Assembly: GCA_003132645.1 (NCBI GenBank)
Contig: PKYM01000302.1
Span: forward strand, 1-19,050
Direction: 5' to 3'
Source: Actinomycetota bacterium
GTDB lineage: Bacteria > Actinomycetota > Thermoleophilia > UBA2241
Length of the DNA: 19,050 nucleotides
Shown here piece after piece: positions 1 to 7,778 of the stretch (position 1 is its first letter; the number at the start of each line of letters is the position of its first letter). The translations under genes and the position numbers were made by a program. A model generated the notes under the pieces. That model did no database searches. It saw only the letters and a list, made by a program, of their open reading frames with translations, and was not told the origin of the DNA.

Positions 1-1603
1 TCAGCCAGTAGCCGTTCAACGCGCCGCCGTCCAGCGCGTCGTCACTCAGCCGTACGCTGTGGTAGCCGTTCACCACGGCGCCGCGGTCGACGAGCACGGC
101 AGTTCCGGCGGGCACATCGGCCCGGGCCCGCACACGGCCGTCGGTGGCGACGCTGAGAGCGGTGTAGGTGCCTCCCGCCGCGAGTTGCACGATGCGCGCC
201 GGAGTGTAGATCAGCGACACGACGATCCCCCGCAGATACACGCGGCCGGGAACCTCCTTCAGCCAGTAGCCGGCCAGGTTGCCGCTGGCGGCCTTGAAGA
301 AGATGGCGCGGCCGCGGATGCGCTGGCGCAGCGCGGCGGGCACCGAGCGCGACTTCTTCACCGTGAACGTCTTGTGCCCCGTGATGACCCCCTTGCCGGC
401 GAAGCGGTAGGCGGTGTAGGCGCCGGCGCCCACCCGCACGCTGCCGGAGACGGCCGGCTTGGGATAGTCGCTTTCGAGCAGGTCGGCGAAACGGGCAAAA
501 TTCGCGTCTTGGGTGATCGTGTAGAGCTGCAGCATGAGCTGCACGTGGATCTCGTGGTATTTGATGTTGTTTGCCCGGTCGTTGAGGCAGTAGTGGCTGA
601 TCCAGCCGGGGTTACGAAATGCCGGAAAGTAGTGCTCGACGGTGGTCGCGGCGCCGCGGAAGAGCGCCAGGGCGGTCGGGTCGCCGGTCAGGTGATAGTA
701 CTCATAGAGGCCGAACGCCGAGAAGCAGTGCCCGTTGAGGGTGTTGTCGACGGTCATGTGCGCCCACGGCCACTCCTGCAGCCAGTAGTAGCCCGCGGGG
801 TCCACGTTCACCGTGTAGGGGCCGACACAGGGTCCCGGCCGCAGGAAGCTGGCCAGCGTGTGGTCGGCGGCATCGCGCCACGCCTGGTCGCCGGTGGCCT
901 CGGCGAGCTTCGAAAAGAGCGCGAGGGCAAGTCCCTGCGCCATCGCCGAACACCAGGGAGGCTCGATGATCTCGTACGGTTCGCCATGGCGGTCCCGGGC
1001 GTACAGGTTGGGGTAATACCAGGCAGCGACGGCGCCGGCGGCCGCTTGGACGTGGATGTCGATCAGACGCTGGGCCTGCGCCTCGGCACGCCGCAGGTAG
1101 AACGTGTCGCCGGTGTCGCGGTACGTGTTCATGTTGCCGAGGCCGTAGCTGGCGGCCGCCCCCGGATAGTCGTAGAGCACGCCGTCGATGCGTCGCATGC
1201 GCACGCCCTGGGCGTCGTGCACGCCGGTGTCGACGCGCGACACCGTCGATGCCGAGAGAGGCTGCAGCAGGGGCGGCAGATCGACCACCGTGTAGGGAAT
1301 CTGGTTAAAGGTAAAGGGAAGGTCCGCGGCGGCCGCGTCGCCGGAGCTCGCGGCGGCCGGGACGCCGGCAGCGGAGTTCGCTCCGGCAGCGACATTGGCG
1401 CCAGCTGAGTTCGCGTCGGAAGCTGAGATCGCGCCGGCAGCGGAGTTCGCGTCGGCAGCGGAGTTCGCGTCGGCAGCGGAGGTCGCGCTGGCTCCGTTGT
1501 CGGATGCAGAGGCGGCGTTCGTGGCGACAACCGGCACGATCAGCGGGACGAGCAGCACGATCAGCACGATCAGCACGCGTGCACACAGACCTCTGGAACC
1601 CAT
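1..1603 (-). CDS. Secreted D-glucuronyl C5-epimerase-family protein (C-terminus cut by window edge)
   Basis: The frame stays open from an ATG at 1603 to the window edge (534 codons, no stop), so the C-terminus is missing. Residues 1-33 form a signal peptide with a long Leu/Ile/Val core. Residues about 34-90 are an Ala/Ser/Asn-rich linker coded by 18-base repeats. Residues about 215-375 match the C5-epimerase C-terminal domain: MAQGLALALF (221 on), ATGDQ, an NTLNGHCFSAFGLYEYYHLTGD-type helix pair, and YHEIHVQLMLQLY. The domain family converts D-glucuronate to L-iduronate in animal heparan sulfate; the substrates of most bacterial members are unknown. After the domain come two copies of a beta-rich module, each starting G-(A/T)-YTA and ending GYWL; the second is cut by the edge. 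A GGGGGAAGAAG ribosome site precedes the ATG. Likely exported and acting on extracellular or cell-wall polysaccharide. Family call is firm, substrate unknown. Confidence 0.82.
   Translation of the reverse strand, partial: MGSRGLCARVLIVLIVLLVPLIVPVVATNAASASDNGASATSAADANSAADANSAAGAISASDANSAGANVAAGANSAAGVPAAASSGDAAAADLPFTFNQIPYTVVDLPPLLQPLSASTVSRVDTGVHDAQGVRMRRIDGVLYDYPGAAASYGLGNMNTYRDTGDTFYLRRAEAQAQRLIDIHVQAAAGAVAAWYYPNLYARDRHGEPYEIIEPPWCSAMAQGLALALFSKLAEATGDQAWRDAADHTLASFLRPGPCVGPYTVNVDPAGYYWLQEWPWAHMTVDNTLNGHCFSAFGLYEYYHLTGDPTALALFRGAATTVEHYFPAFRNPGWISHYCLNDRANNIKYHEIHVQLMLQLYTITQDANFARFADLLESDYPKPAVSGSVRVGAGAYTAYRFAGKGVITGHKTFTVKKSRSVPAALRQRIRGRAIFFKAASGNLAGYWLKEVPGRVYLRGIVVSLIYTPARIVQLAAGGTYTALSVATDGRVRARADVPAGTAVLVDRGAVVNGYHSVRLSDDALDGGALNGYWL
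1359..1498 (-). repeat. Degenerate 18-base in-frame tandem repeat coding a low-complexity linker
   Basis: On the plus strand, units such as GTTCGCGTCGGCAGCGGA (1445-1462 and 1463-1480, identical) are followed and preceded by diverged copies at 1481-1498, 1427-1444, 1409-1426 and 1391-1408, with shorter remnants back to about 1359. Each unit codes six residues of the type S-A-A-D-A-N in the epimerase-family protein, joining its signal peptide to the folded domain. The identical central pair points to recent slippage expansion. Confidence 0.85.
1553..1579 (-). repeat. Three 9-base tandem repeats within the signal-peptide core
   Basis: CAGCACGAT at 1553-1561 and 1562-1570, then CAGCACGCG at 1571-1579. 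On the minus strand they code successive Val-Leu-Ile type triplets of the hydrophobic core of the epimerase-family signal peptide. In-frame gain or loss would change core length without breaking the frame. Confidence 0.75.
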
Positions 1604-1753
1604 CTTCTTCCCCCTGATCCCACCTGGCGGCCCAGACTTCGGCCTGGAGAAAAGGCTATCACGAGACGCAGACCTTTGCTCTCCCATTCATCGGCAGGCT
1701 GATGGCCCGGCCGGCACTCCCCGCAGGCGCCCGGCGCCCTCGGCCTTGCAGCC

Positions 1754-1782
1754 GGCGTCGGCCCCATTTCACAGCCGACGCC
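1754..1782. promoter_or_regulatory. Perfect 9-base inverted repeat in the divergent gap before the peptide-binding protein gene
   Basis: GGCGTCGGC (1754-1762) and GCCGACGCC (1774-1782) are exact reverse complements separated by 11 bases. It lies about 50 bases before the ATG at 1832 in the 228-base divergent gap 1604-1831. It could be a repressor operator or a hairpin in the transcript leader. There is no T-run after it, so an intrinsic terminator is unlikely. No convincing -35/-10 pair was found in this gap, and I see nothing else in it. Confidence 0.4.
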
Positions 1783-1831
1783 CTTCACATAGCATGGAAA
1801 CGATCGAGGCGCACAAGCGGGGGGAGAGGCC

Positions 1832-3559
1832 ATGGCCGACGATAGTCAGTTCCAGCACGAGTATGCAGATCATCTCGTGCGCGAGGTGGTGGCGGGTCGT
1901 ATGACCCGACGCGAGCTGCTCATGCGCGCCGCGGTGGTGGGCCTGTCGGCGACGGCCGTCGGCCAGATCCTGGCCGCCTGCGGGGGTGCGAGCACGAGCA
2001 GTACCTCTTCGGGCGCGACGACAGGCGCCACTCCCAAGAAGGGCGGCACGCTCGTGTTCGCCTGGGACTCAGAGCCGGCCTCGCTCGATCCGGCCATCGC
2101 CTGGAACCTCGTCGACTGGCAGGTCGAGCACGCCGTCTTCGAGAACCTCTACAAATACCACTCCACACCGGGCGTGGCGGGCACGACTCTCGAGCCGTCC
2201 ATGGCGGTCGCCATGCCGGCCATGAGTAACGGCGGCAAGACCTACACGATCAAGCTCAAGCCGGGTCTGCTCTTTCAGCCGCCCGTCAGCCGCGAGGTCA
2301 CGACCGAGGACTTCAAGTACAGCTTCGAGCGCATGATGCGCCTGCCGAACGCCCCCGGCACCTACTTCTACACCAACGTCGTGGGGGCGGCCGCCTATCA
2401 GGCGGGCAAGGCGACTCATGTCGCGGGCTACAAGGCGCTCGACAAGTACACCATCCAGATCGACCTCGAACAGCCCGACCTGGCCTTCCTCAACGCGCTC
2501 ACGGTCGACTTCTGCGACCCCATCCCCAAGGAGTGGGTCGCCAAGTGGGGCAGCAAGGTGGGCCGCCATCCCTTGGGAACGGGCCCCTTCATGTTCGAGA
2601 AATGGACTCCCAGCCAGGAGATCGTCCTGGCCCGCAACCCGAACTACCGCGACGCCGCACACGTCTGGCTCGACGGCATCAAGTTCGAGCTTTCAGACAA
2701 CGCCCAGTCGGCCTTCCTCAAGCTGCAGCTCGGCGACGTCGACGTGCTCGGCAACAACGTGCCGCCGGCTAATGTGGTGTCCGTCTCGAACAGCCCCGAG
2801 TGGAAGCCCTACGTCTACCGGGAGCCGGTCATCGGCACCATCTACCTGTTCCTGAACGTGCAGTTCCCGCCACTCGACAACGTCACGGTGCGTCAGGCCA
2901 TAAGCTGGGCGATCGACCGCGACAAGCTCGCCAAGCTGCTCACCGGCGAGGCGCAGCCTCTCTACCAGGTCTATCCTCCCGGCATGCCCGGCTACCAGGC
3001 CGACAAGAAGTGGTACGGCTACGACCCGGCGAAGGCCAAGCAGCTCCTCGCCCAGGCGGGCTTTGCGAACGGCTTCAAGACGACCCTCTACACCGACAAC
3101 GTCGACCCCTATCCCAAGCTCTTCCAATCGATCCAGAACGACCTCACCCAGGTGGGCATCAAGGCCGATCTCAAGACGATGAGCAACTCGACCTACTACA
3201 CCTTCGCCTCGACCGCTCACAACGCGTCCATCGGACGCTACCTGTGGTACATGGACTTCCCTGATCCGTCGGACTGGATCTCGCCGCTGTTCTCGAAGGC
3301 CGCGGCCGTCTCGGAGGGCACCAACGGCAGCTTCTGGTGGACCCCGGCGCTGGAGGCGATGATCGAGGACGCGCAGTCCATGACCGACCCCACAGCGAGG
3401 CTCGCCAAGTACGACGAGATTCAGGCCTACATCATGAGTCAGGCGCCCTACGTGACCCTGTACTCGCCCGTCATGACGACGATGTGCTCCAAGCGGGTGC
3501 GCGGCTTCTACCTGCACGAGGTCTACACCTACGATCCGGTGGGTTACTGGATCGCTTAG
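1832..3559 (+). CDS. ABC transporter substrate-binding lipoprotein, peptide (family 5) type
   Basis: 575 residues, normal length for SBP_bac_5 (DppA/OppA-like) proteins, which capture oligopeptides, dipeptides or sometimes other solutes outside the membrane and hand them to a permease. The N-terminus carries a twin-arginine motif (MTRRELLM, residues 24-31), a hydrophobic stretch and a lipobox ILAAC with Cys50, so it is probably exported folded by Tat and lipid-anchored. A Ser/Thr/Gly linker follows, then the family hallmark GGTLVFAWDSEPASLDPA near residues 71-88. GGGGAGAG just before the ATG supports this start; Met24 is a weaker alternative. No permease or ATPase genes lie beside it: the left neighbour is divergent and the right neighbour converges, so it is transcribed alone. 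Its last bases overlap the stop codon of the sensor kinase gene. Ligand not predictable from sequence. Confidence 0.9.
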   Translation: MADDSQFQHEYADHLVREVVAGRMTRRELLMRAAVVGLSATAVGQILAACGGASTSSTSSGATTGATPKKGGTLVFAWDSEPASLDPAIAWNLVDWQVEHAVFENLYKYHSTPGVAGTTLEPSMAVAMPAMSNGGKTYTIKLKPGLLFQPPVSREVTTEDFKYSFERMMRLPNAPGTYFYTNVVGAAAYQAGKATHVAGYKALDKYTIQIDLEQPDLAFLNALTVDFCDPIPKEWVAKWGSKVGRHPLGTGPFMFEKWTPSQEIVLARNPNYRDAAHVWLDGIKFELSDNAQSAFLKLQLGDVDVLGNNVPPANVVSVSNSPEWKPYVYREPVIGTIYLFLNVQFPPLDNVTVRQAISWAIDRDKLAKLLTGEAQPLYQVYPPGMPGYQADKKWYGYDPAKAKQLLAQAGFANGFKTTLYTDNVDPYPKLFQSIQNDLTQVGIKADLKTMSNSTYYTFASTAHNASIGRYLWYMDFPDPSDWISPLFSKAAAVSEGTNGSFWWTPALEAMIEDAQSMTDPTARLAKYDEIQAYIMSQAPYVTLYSPVMTTMCSKRVRGFYLHEVYTYDPVGYWIA

Positions 3560-4959
3560 ACTTGGTGCCGCTCGACCGCGGAGGCGACCTGCGGAGCCGG
3601 TCCGCCGGCGGGCAGCGTGACAGTGACAGTCAGTCCGCCGGCGGTGCTGTCGCCCAGGGTCAGCGACCCTCCGGACGCCTCGGCGAGCGCCCGGGCGATG
3701 GGCAGCCCGAGTCCTGTGCCGGGCCTCGAGGTGTCGAGCCTCCAGAATCGGTCGAGCGCTCGCGCCTTGAGCTCGTCGCTCAAGCCGGGGCCTTCATCGG
3801 CGACCGCCAGGACGTGGTGGCGATGGCCATGGGTGACGGTCACTGATACGCGGCTTCCCGGCGACGAGGCGTTGATCGCGTTGTCGATGAGGTTGTCGAG
3901 GATCTGCTCGACTCCGGTGGGCACGGCGCGCACGACCGCGGGCTCGACTGTAAAGGTGAGGTCGAGCGTAAGACCGGCGGCTTCCGCGACCGCCGACCAC
4001 GTGTCGACCCGGTCGCGGGCGAGCCGCACGAGGTCGACTGGTTCCGGCTCGGCGGCCTCCTCCGCCCGGGCGAGCATCAGGAGGTCGCCGACGAGCTCAC
4101 CCATCCTTCCGGTCTCCTCGATGGCGGCGCTCAGCTCCCCGGCACTACCGGCGGCGGCCGGGTCGCTCTGCAGGTTCTCGAGTCGCAGCCTGAGTGCGGT
4201 AAGAGGAGTGCGCAACTGATGCGAGGCATCGGCCACGAAGGTCCGCTGTTCGGCCAGGAGCTGCGCCAACCGGTGGGCCATGTGGTCCATGGTCGCCCCC
4301 AGGCCCGCGATCTCGGCGGGCGCACGGGGGTCGGCGCCGATCGCGGTCAGGTCGCCGGTGGCAAAGCGCGCTGCCGCTACGTGGAGCCTGCGCAGCGGCC
4401 GGGTGATCGAGCGGGCTATGGCCCAGCCCACGCCGGCCATGGCCGCGAGCACGACGGCCGCGACACCCACCAGTCCCAGCCAGAAGCGATGGACCGCCGC
4501 AGTGACTGCGCGAGTGTCCAGGGTCAGGCGAACGGCGCCGTACACGTGCCCTCCCGAGGCCACCGGCGTTGCCACGTAGAGCAGGTCAGTGTTGAGCGTG
4601 TCGGAGTGTCGGACCCCCGTCGTGTGATCGCCGTTGAGTGCGGTCCGGATCTCCGGGCGCGTCGAGAAGTCACGTTTGGTGCGTGCGGCCGTGTCGACCA
4701 GAGAGATGCCGGTCGGGCCCACGACCACCACCCGCACGCCCGTGCGGGCGGCATACCTGGCGGCGACCGTCGGATCGGTCGGCGTCCCGGCCTCGAGTGC
4801 GTTCTCATAGAGGGTTGCCATGGCGTTCGCGTCGCGTTCCACATTAACCGCCAGACGGCCTGTCTCGCGCTCCTGGTAGAAGCGCGCGAGCGGGACCTCG
4901 AGGACGAGCAAGACGATGACGGTGATCGTCAGGTAGCTGAGAAGCAGTCGGCGGGTCAC
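3556..4959 (-). CDS. Two-component sensor histidine kinase (HAMP-HisKA-HATPase)
   Basis: 467 residues. Membrane segment 1 at about 6-24, an extracytoplasmic sensing region to about 155, membrane segment 2 at about 158-183, then a HAMP linker (about 184-237). The HisKA H-box reads FVADASHQLRTPLTALRL with His247 as the phospho-acceptor. The ATPase domain has an N-box (LIDNAINA, 357-364), a G1 box (DEGPGL, 388-393) and a G2 box (GTGLGL, 414-419). All key residues are present, so the kinase should be active. The start is GTG at 4959, overlapping the regulator stop by 4 bases (GTGA), so the two are translationally coupled. The stop (TAA on the minus strand, 3556-3558) overlaps the TAG of the convergent peptide-binding gene. 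The signal sensed is unknown; position beside a redox operon makes a redox, metal or envelope cue plausible. Confidence 0.93.
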   Translation of the reverse strand: MTRRLLLSYLTITVIVLLVLEVPLARFYQERETGRLAVNVERDANAMATLYENALEAGTPTDPTVAARYAARTGVRVVVVGPTGISLVDTAARTKRDFSTRPEIRTALNGDHTTGVRHSDTLNTDLLYVATPVASGGHVYGAVRLTLDTRAVTAAVHRFWLGLVGVAAVVLAAMAGVGWAIARSITRPLRRLHVAAARFATGDLTAIGADPRAPAEIAGLGATMDHMAHRLAQLLAEQRTFVADASHQLRTPLTALRLRLENLQSDPAAAGSAGELSAAIEETGRMGELVGDLLMLARAEEAAEPEPVDLVRLARDRVDTWSAVAEAAGLTLDLTFTVEPAVVRAVPTGVEQILDNLIDNAINASSPGSRVSVTVTHGHRHHVLAVADEGPGLSDELKARALDRFWRLDTSRPGTGLGLPIARALAEASGGSLTLGDSTAGGLTVTVTLPAGGPAPQVASAVERHQV

Positions 4960-5630
4960 TGCGCGGCGGCGTCGTCGATCAGACGAAACCCGACGCCGCG
5001 CACCGTTTCGATGATCTCAGGGGCGAGTTTCTTGCGCAGCGAGGCGATATGCACGTCGAGAGTCTTGGTCGAGCCCCACCAGTTCTCGTCCCAGACGCCC
5101 TCGATCAGTTCCTCGCGGGTGTGGACGACGTTGGGGTCGCGCGCGAGGCAGACGAGAAGATCGTACTCCCGGGGCGTCAGCAGGATGGGTCGCCCGTCGA
5201 ACGTCACGTTTCGGGTCCGAATGTCGATCTGCAGGGCTCCGGCCTCGATGCGAACGTCGGACGCTGACGGAGAGGGGCCGCCCGCCGTGCGGCGCAATAC
5301 GGCGCGTATCCGCGCCACGAGTTCGAGGAACCCGAACGGCTTGACAACGTAGTCGTCGGCCCCGAGCTCGAAGAGGATCACCCGGTCGACCTCTTTTCCG
5401 CGAGCGCTCACGACGATGATCGGGGTGTCCGAGCGTTCGCGCAGGGTCCTGCAGACGACCCGCCCGTCGAGGTCCGGCAGACCGAGGTCGAGCAACACGA
5501 GGTCGCACTCGGGAGCGGCGAGCGCGTCGGCTCCGGTGCTGACCAGGTCGACCTCGAAGCCCTCGCGTCGCAGCCCCGTGCGGAGCGGCTCGGCGATGGT
5601 GGCGTCGTCTTCTACGACCAGGAGGCGCAT
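4956..5630 (-). CDS. OmpR-family response regulator
   Basis: 224 residues from ATG 5630. The receiver domain (1-115) has acidic pair Glu7/Asp8/Asp9, phospho-acceptor Asp48 (LVLLDLGLPDLDG), Ser75 and Lys97 (VVKPFG). A winged-helix DNA-binding domain (about 126-220) contains LTPREYDLLVCLAR and the recognition region TLDVHIASLRKKL, ending RGVGFRL, as in OmpR/PhoB regulators. The frame is open upstream to 6113, but the protein match begins at MRLLVVEDD, and the extension would run antisense through the next gene. A GTG two codons earlier is an alternative start; neither has a strong ribosome site. First gene of a regulator-kinase operon; divergent from the redox operon that starts 140 bases away, its most likely target. 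Confidence 0.93.
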   Translation of the reverse strand: MRLLVVEDDATIAEPLRTGLRREGFEVDLVSTGADALAAPECDLVLLDLGLPDLDGRVVCRTLRERSDTPIIVVSARGKEVDRVILFELGADDYVVKPFGFLELVARIRAVLRRTAGGPSPSASDVRIEAGALQIDIRTRNVTFDGRPILLTPREYDLLVCLARDPNVVHTREELIEGVWDENWWGSTKTLDVHIASLRKKLAPEIIETVRGVGFRLIDDAAAQ

Positions 5631-5769
5631 GGACACATGTTCGCACGGAAAACGGCTGGCGGCATCTTTGCCAAACGCTAACCGCTCGTTGGGGCTGTCC
5701 TTGCCTTCCGTTCTGTAGTCTCTGCCCCCAAGCAGCCAGACCCCGTCCATCTCGAGAGAGGAGTCGCAC
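5631..5769. promoter_or_regulatory. Divergent intergenic region between the response regulator and the redox operon
   Basis: 139 bases that must hold promoters for both directions. A 10-base near-repeat, TTGCCAAACG (5668-5677) and TTGCCTTCCG (5701-5710), matches at 8 of 10 positions and is spaced 33 bases apart, about three helical turns. OmpR-type regulators often bind direct repeats, so these are candidates only. No clear -35/-10 pair was found. A strong ribosome site (GAGAGGAG, around 5755-5763) precedes the plus-strand gene. Confidence 0.3.
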
Positions 5770-6360
5770 ATGGGACACCGCACCGCCCTGGTCGCCGCGG
5801 GCTCGATCGCCGCTGTGATCTTCGCCGCCGCCGTTGCCGTCGGCGCCAACCTCGGCATTCTCAACGCCGCCGACTCGCGACCTGTAGGAAACCTTTCGGC
5901 GTCGGCCGCGGTCAAGGTGGTCGGCGCGCAGCCCGACGCCGCGCAGACGACACCCCAGAAGTACGTCATCAGGAAGGCCGGCACGGTGAGTGTGGCCGTC
6001 ATGAAGAGCGGCCTGCGACTCGTCGATGTGACGACCAGGCCGGGCTGGCGCTGGACGCTCGAGCAGACGGCAAACCGGAGACTGCGCGTGACCTTCAAGT
6101 CGGGCTCGACCATCTACAGGTTCCTGACCGTCATGAGACGCCACGGCAGGATCATGGCCCGGGTCGATCACCCGGTCACCAAGGTCGTGCCGTATGCCGC
6201 GACGGCCGTCGCCGTCGTCCAGTCGCCAACGACTCAGTACGTGACTCCGGTGAGCCGATCTGCGGCCACCACGGGCCAGCAAGCCAGTCCGGCGTCCGCG
6301 CCGGCGCCGGCCTCGAACGGCGGCGACGATCAAAGCCAAGGAGGGGGAGCCGATGACTGA
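5770..6360 (+). CDS. Membrane-anchored protein of unknown function, first gene of the redox operon
   Basis: 196 residues, not recognised. Residues about 6-30 form one hydrophobic segment, an uncleaved anchor or a signal peptide, with no lipobox Cys. Residues about 60-155 look like a small folded, beta-rich and basic domain (for example KYVIRKAGTVSVAV, RPGWRWTLE, KSGSTIYRFLTVMRR), predicted outside the membrane. The tail (about 160-196) is Ala/Ser/Pro then Gly/Asp-rich and disordered. No Cys or haem CXXCH motif is present, and no S/T-G-A-T flavin-attachment motif. GAGAGGAG lies just before the ATG. It overlaps the next gene by 8 bases, so it is cotranscribed with the flavin transferase and the ferric-reductase-like protein. 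A partner or sensor role in envelope electron transfer is only inferred from context. Confidence 0.75.
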   Translation: MGHRTALVAAGSIAAVIFAAAVAVGANLGILNAADSRPVGNLSASAAVKVVGAQPDAAQTTPQKYVIRKAGTVSVAVMKSGLRLVDVTTRPGWRWTLEQTANRRLRVTFKSGSTIYRFLTVMRRHGRIMARVDHPVTKVVPYAATAVAVVQSPTTQYVTPVSRSAATTGQQASPASAPAPASNGGDDQSQGGGADD

Positions 6361-6862
6361 CCCGACACGACCACCCATCGCGGCATTGCCCGAGAAACGG
6401 GAGACCCGCGGCCACCGAGACCCGCGGGCGTCCGCCGAGCCTGGCGCCCGGCTCAAGCACCCGGCTCGCGCGTCGCGCATCGCCGCGGCCGGCGTAGGTA
6501 TTGCGGCGATGCTGGGCCTGGCGAGCGGCCTTGAGATCGCCGGTCGCGCCCAGCCGGCCGGCACGACCTCGGCGCCGAGCCCCACGGCCACGACCGTGAC
6601 CCCGGGTCATGCCTCCGGGTCGTCGGCCCGCCAGACTGCCGTCGTCACGTCTCCTCGCCCGATCGTCCTGACGCCACGTGTCGTGGTGCGCACCATCAAG
6701 GCTGCGGCGCCCGCGGCATCCGGCGGTGGATCGGGCAGCTCCGGCTATGTGGCTTCGGCGTCCGGCTCTTCGTCGTCCGGCCAATCCGTGACGGTGTCCG
6801 CACCAGCAGCGGCGCCTGCGCCGGCGGCCGCGCCTGTGGCGAGCAGCAGTGGCAGTCACTGA
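6353..6862 (+). CDS. Small membrane-anchored, Ser/Ala/Pro-rich protein of unknown function
   Basis: 169 residues, not recognised. A basic, Pro-rich cytoplasmic head of about 42 residues is followed by one membrane segment (about 43-62, IAAAGVGIAAMLGLASGLEI). The external part of about 105 residues is low complexity: Thr/Ser/Pro, then a short basic-hydrophobic patch (RPIVLTPRVVVRTIKAA), then Gly/Ser and Ala/Pro runs. GGAGGGGG gives a strong ribosome site before ATG 6353. The start overlaps the previous gene by 8 bases and the end overlaps the flavin transferase by 14 bases, so it is a genuine operon member despite its skewed composition. It has no flavin-attachment motif. Possibly a wall-spanning spacer or docking protein; this is inference. 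Confidence 0.68.
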   Translation: MTDPTRPPIAALPEKRETRGHRDPRASAEPGARLKHPARASRIAAAGVGIAAMLGLASGLEIAGRAQPAGTTSAPSPTATTVTPGHASGSSARQTAVVTSPRPIVLTPRVVVRTIKAAAPAASGGGSGSSGYVASASGSSSSGQSVTVSAPAAAPAPAAAPVASSSGSH

Positions 6863-7778
6863 GCTCAGGTTCCGGGTCATGGCCAGCGACGCCCACGTTG
6901 TCCTGGTCGACCCGGCGGAGAGTGCTGAAGACTACGCCCGCGGGCGCTTGGCGGAGCTCGAGCGACGCTGGAGCCGGTTCCTGCCGGGCAGCGACCTGTC
7001 ACGGCTGAACACCACAGCGGGGAGCCTCATGCTCGTGTCGCCGGACACGATCGTCCTTCTCGACACGATGAAGGAGGCCTGGCGGGTGACGGATGGTCGC
7101 TACGATCCGACGATGCTCGCGGCGATCATCGCGGCCGGCTACTCGACGAGCGTCGACAGCTCGGGCAAGCGCAGCCGGCCGGCAAGGCGACCGTCCGCCG
7201 GGCACACGATCGGCGACGTGGCGATCGATCCCGTGACGACTGCCGTGGTGGTGCCCGCCGGCCTGGGCCTGGACCCGGGCGGGATCGGCAAGGGTCTTGC
7301 GGCCGACATGATCGTCACCGAGCTCCTCGGAAAGGGGACCGGCGGCGCTCTGGTCGGTGTCGGCGGCGATCTGGCGGCCGCCGGCACGCCGCCCACGGCG
7401 GCCGGCTGGTATGTCGCCGTGGAACACCCGCTCGACTCCTCCCGCAGTCTTGCGAGACTGGCACTGGAGGCCGGCGGAGTCGCCACGTCGAGCACCGTGT
7501 CGCGCTCGTGGATGAAGGACGGCAGTCGCCGTCATCACGCGCTCGATCCGCTCACCCGGACCTCCTCGACGACCGATCTCGCCGCCGTCACCGTGGTCGC
7601 GCGGGCCGGGTGGGAAGCCGAGGCACACGCCACCGCCGCGCTGCTTTGCGGGAGTGAGCGCGTGCTCGACTATCTCGACAGGCACGGGCTCGAGGGCGTC
7701 GCTACCACCCTCGACGGGACCACCGTCGCAAGCCCGGCTTTGCGAGGCGCGGGCCTCGCTGAAAGGAGCGTGACATGA
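6849..7778 (+). CDS. apbE: FAD:protein FMN transferase (ApbE family)
   Basis: 309 residues, normal for ApbE. The family splits FAD, with Mg2+, and attaches FMN to Thr/Ser of target proteins. Visible family features: the early SRLN motif (51-54), the Mg/FAD-binding LDPGGIGKGLAAD (141-153), the VGGDL turn (171-175), the GGVATSS segment (209-215) and the HHALDPLT motif (229-236). In the late segment the usual acidic metal-side residue is represented by WEAEAHATA (255-263). The start is GTG 6849; it overlaps the previous gene by 14 bases and the next by 4 (ATGA). It has no signal peptide, unlike many secreted ApbE proteins, so it may act in the cytoplasm or leave by another route. No classic FMN_bind target is coded in the window. 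Confidence 0.9.
   Translation: MAVTELRFRVMASDAHVVLVDPAESAEDYARGRLAELERRWSRFLPGSDLSRLNTTAGSLMLVSPDTIVLLDTMKEAWRVTDGRYDPTMLAAIIAAGYSTSVDSSGKRSRPARRPSAGHTIGDVAIDPVTTAVVVPAGLGLDPGGIGKGLAADMIVTELLGKGTGGALVGVGGDLAAAGTPPTAAGWYVAVEHPLDSSRSLARLALEAGGVATSSTVSRSWMKDGSRRHHALDPLTRTSSTTDLAAVTVVARAGWEAEAHATAALLCGSERVLDYLDRHGLEGVATTLDGTTVASPALRGAGLAERSVT

Noticed and set aside
59..1408. 449-codon plus-strand open frame
   Set aside because: It lies antisense to the clear C5-epimerase-family match on the minus strand; the composition (Val/Gly/Arg/His-rich, no domain) is that of a GC-rich shadow.
5631..6113. N-terminal extension of the response regulator to 385 residues
   Set aside because: The receiver domain starts at MRLLVVEDD; the extra part is antisense to the next gene, whose own ribosome site and membrane anchor are convincing.
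5017..6591. 524-codon minus-strand open frame
   Set aside because: It overlaps the response regulator in another frame and reads mostly Arg/Gly/Pro with no motif.
6353..6862. Flavin-attachment target for ApbE
   Set aside because: No S/T-G-A-T/S motif or FMN_bind domain could be found in this protein or in the one before it.
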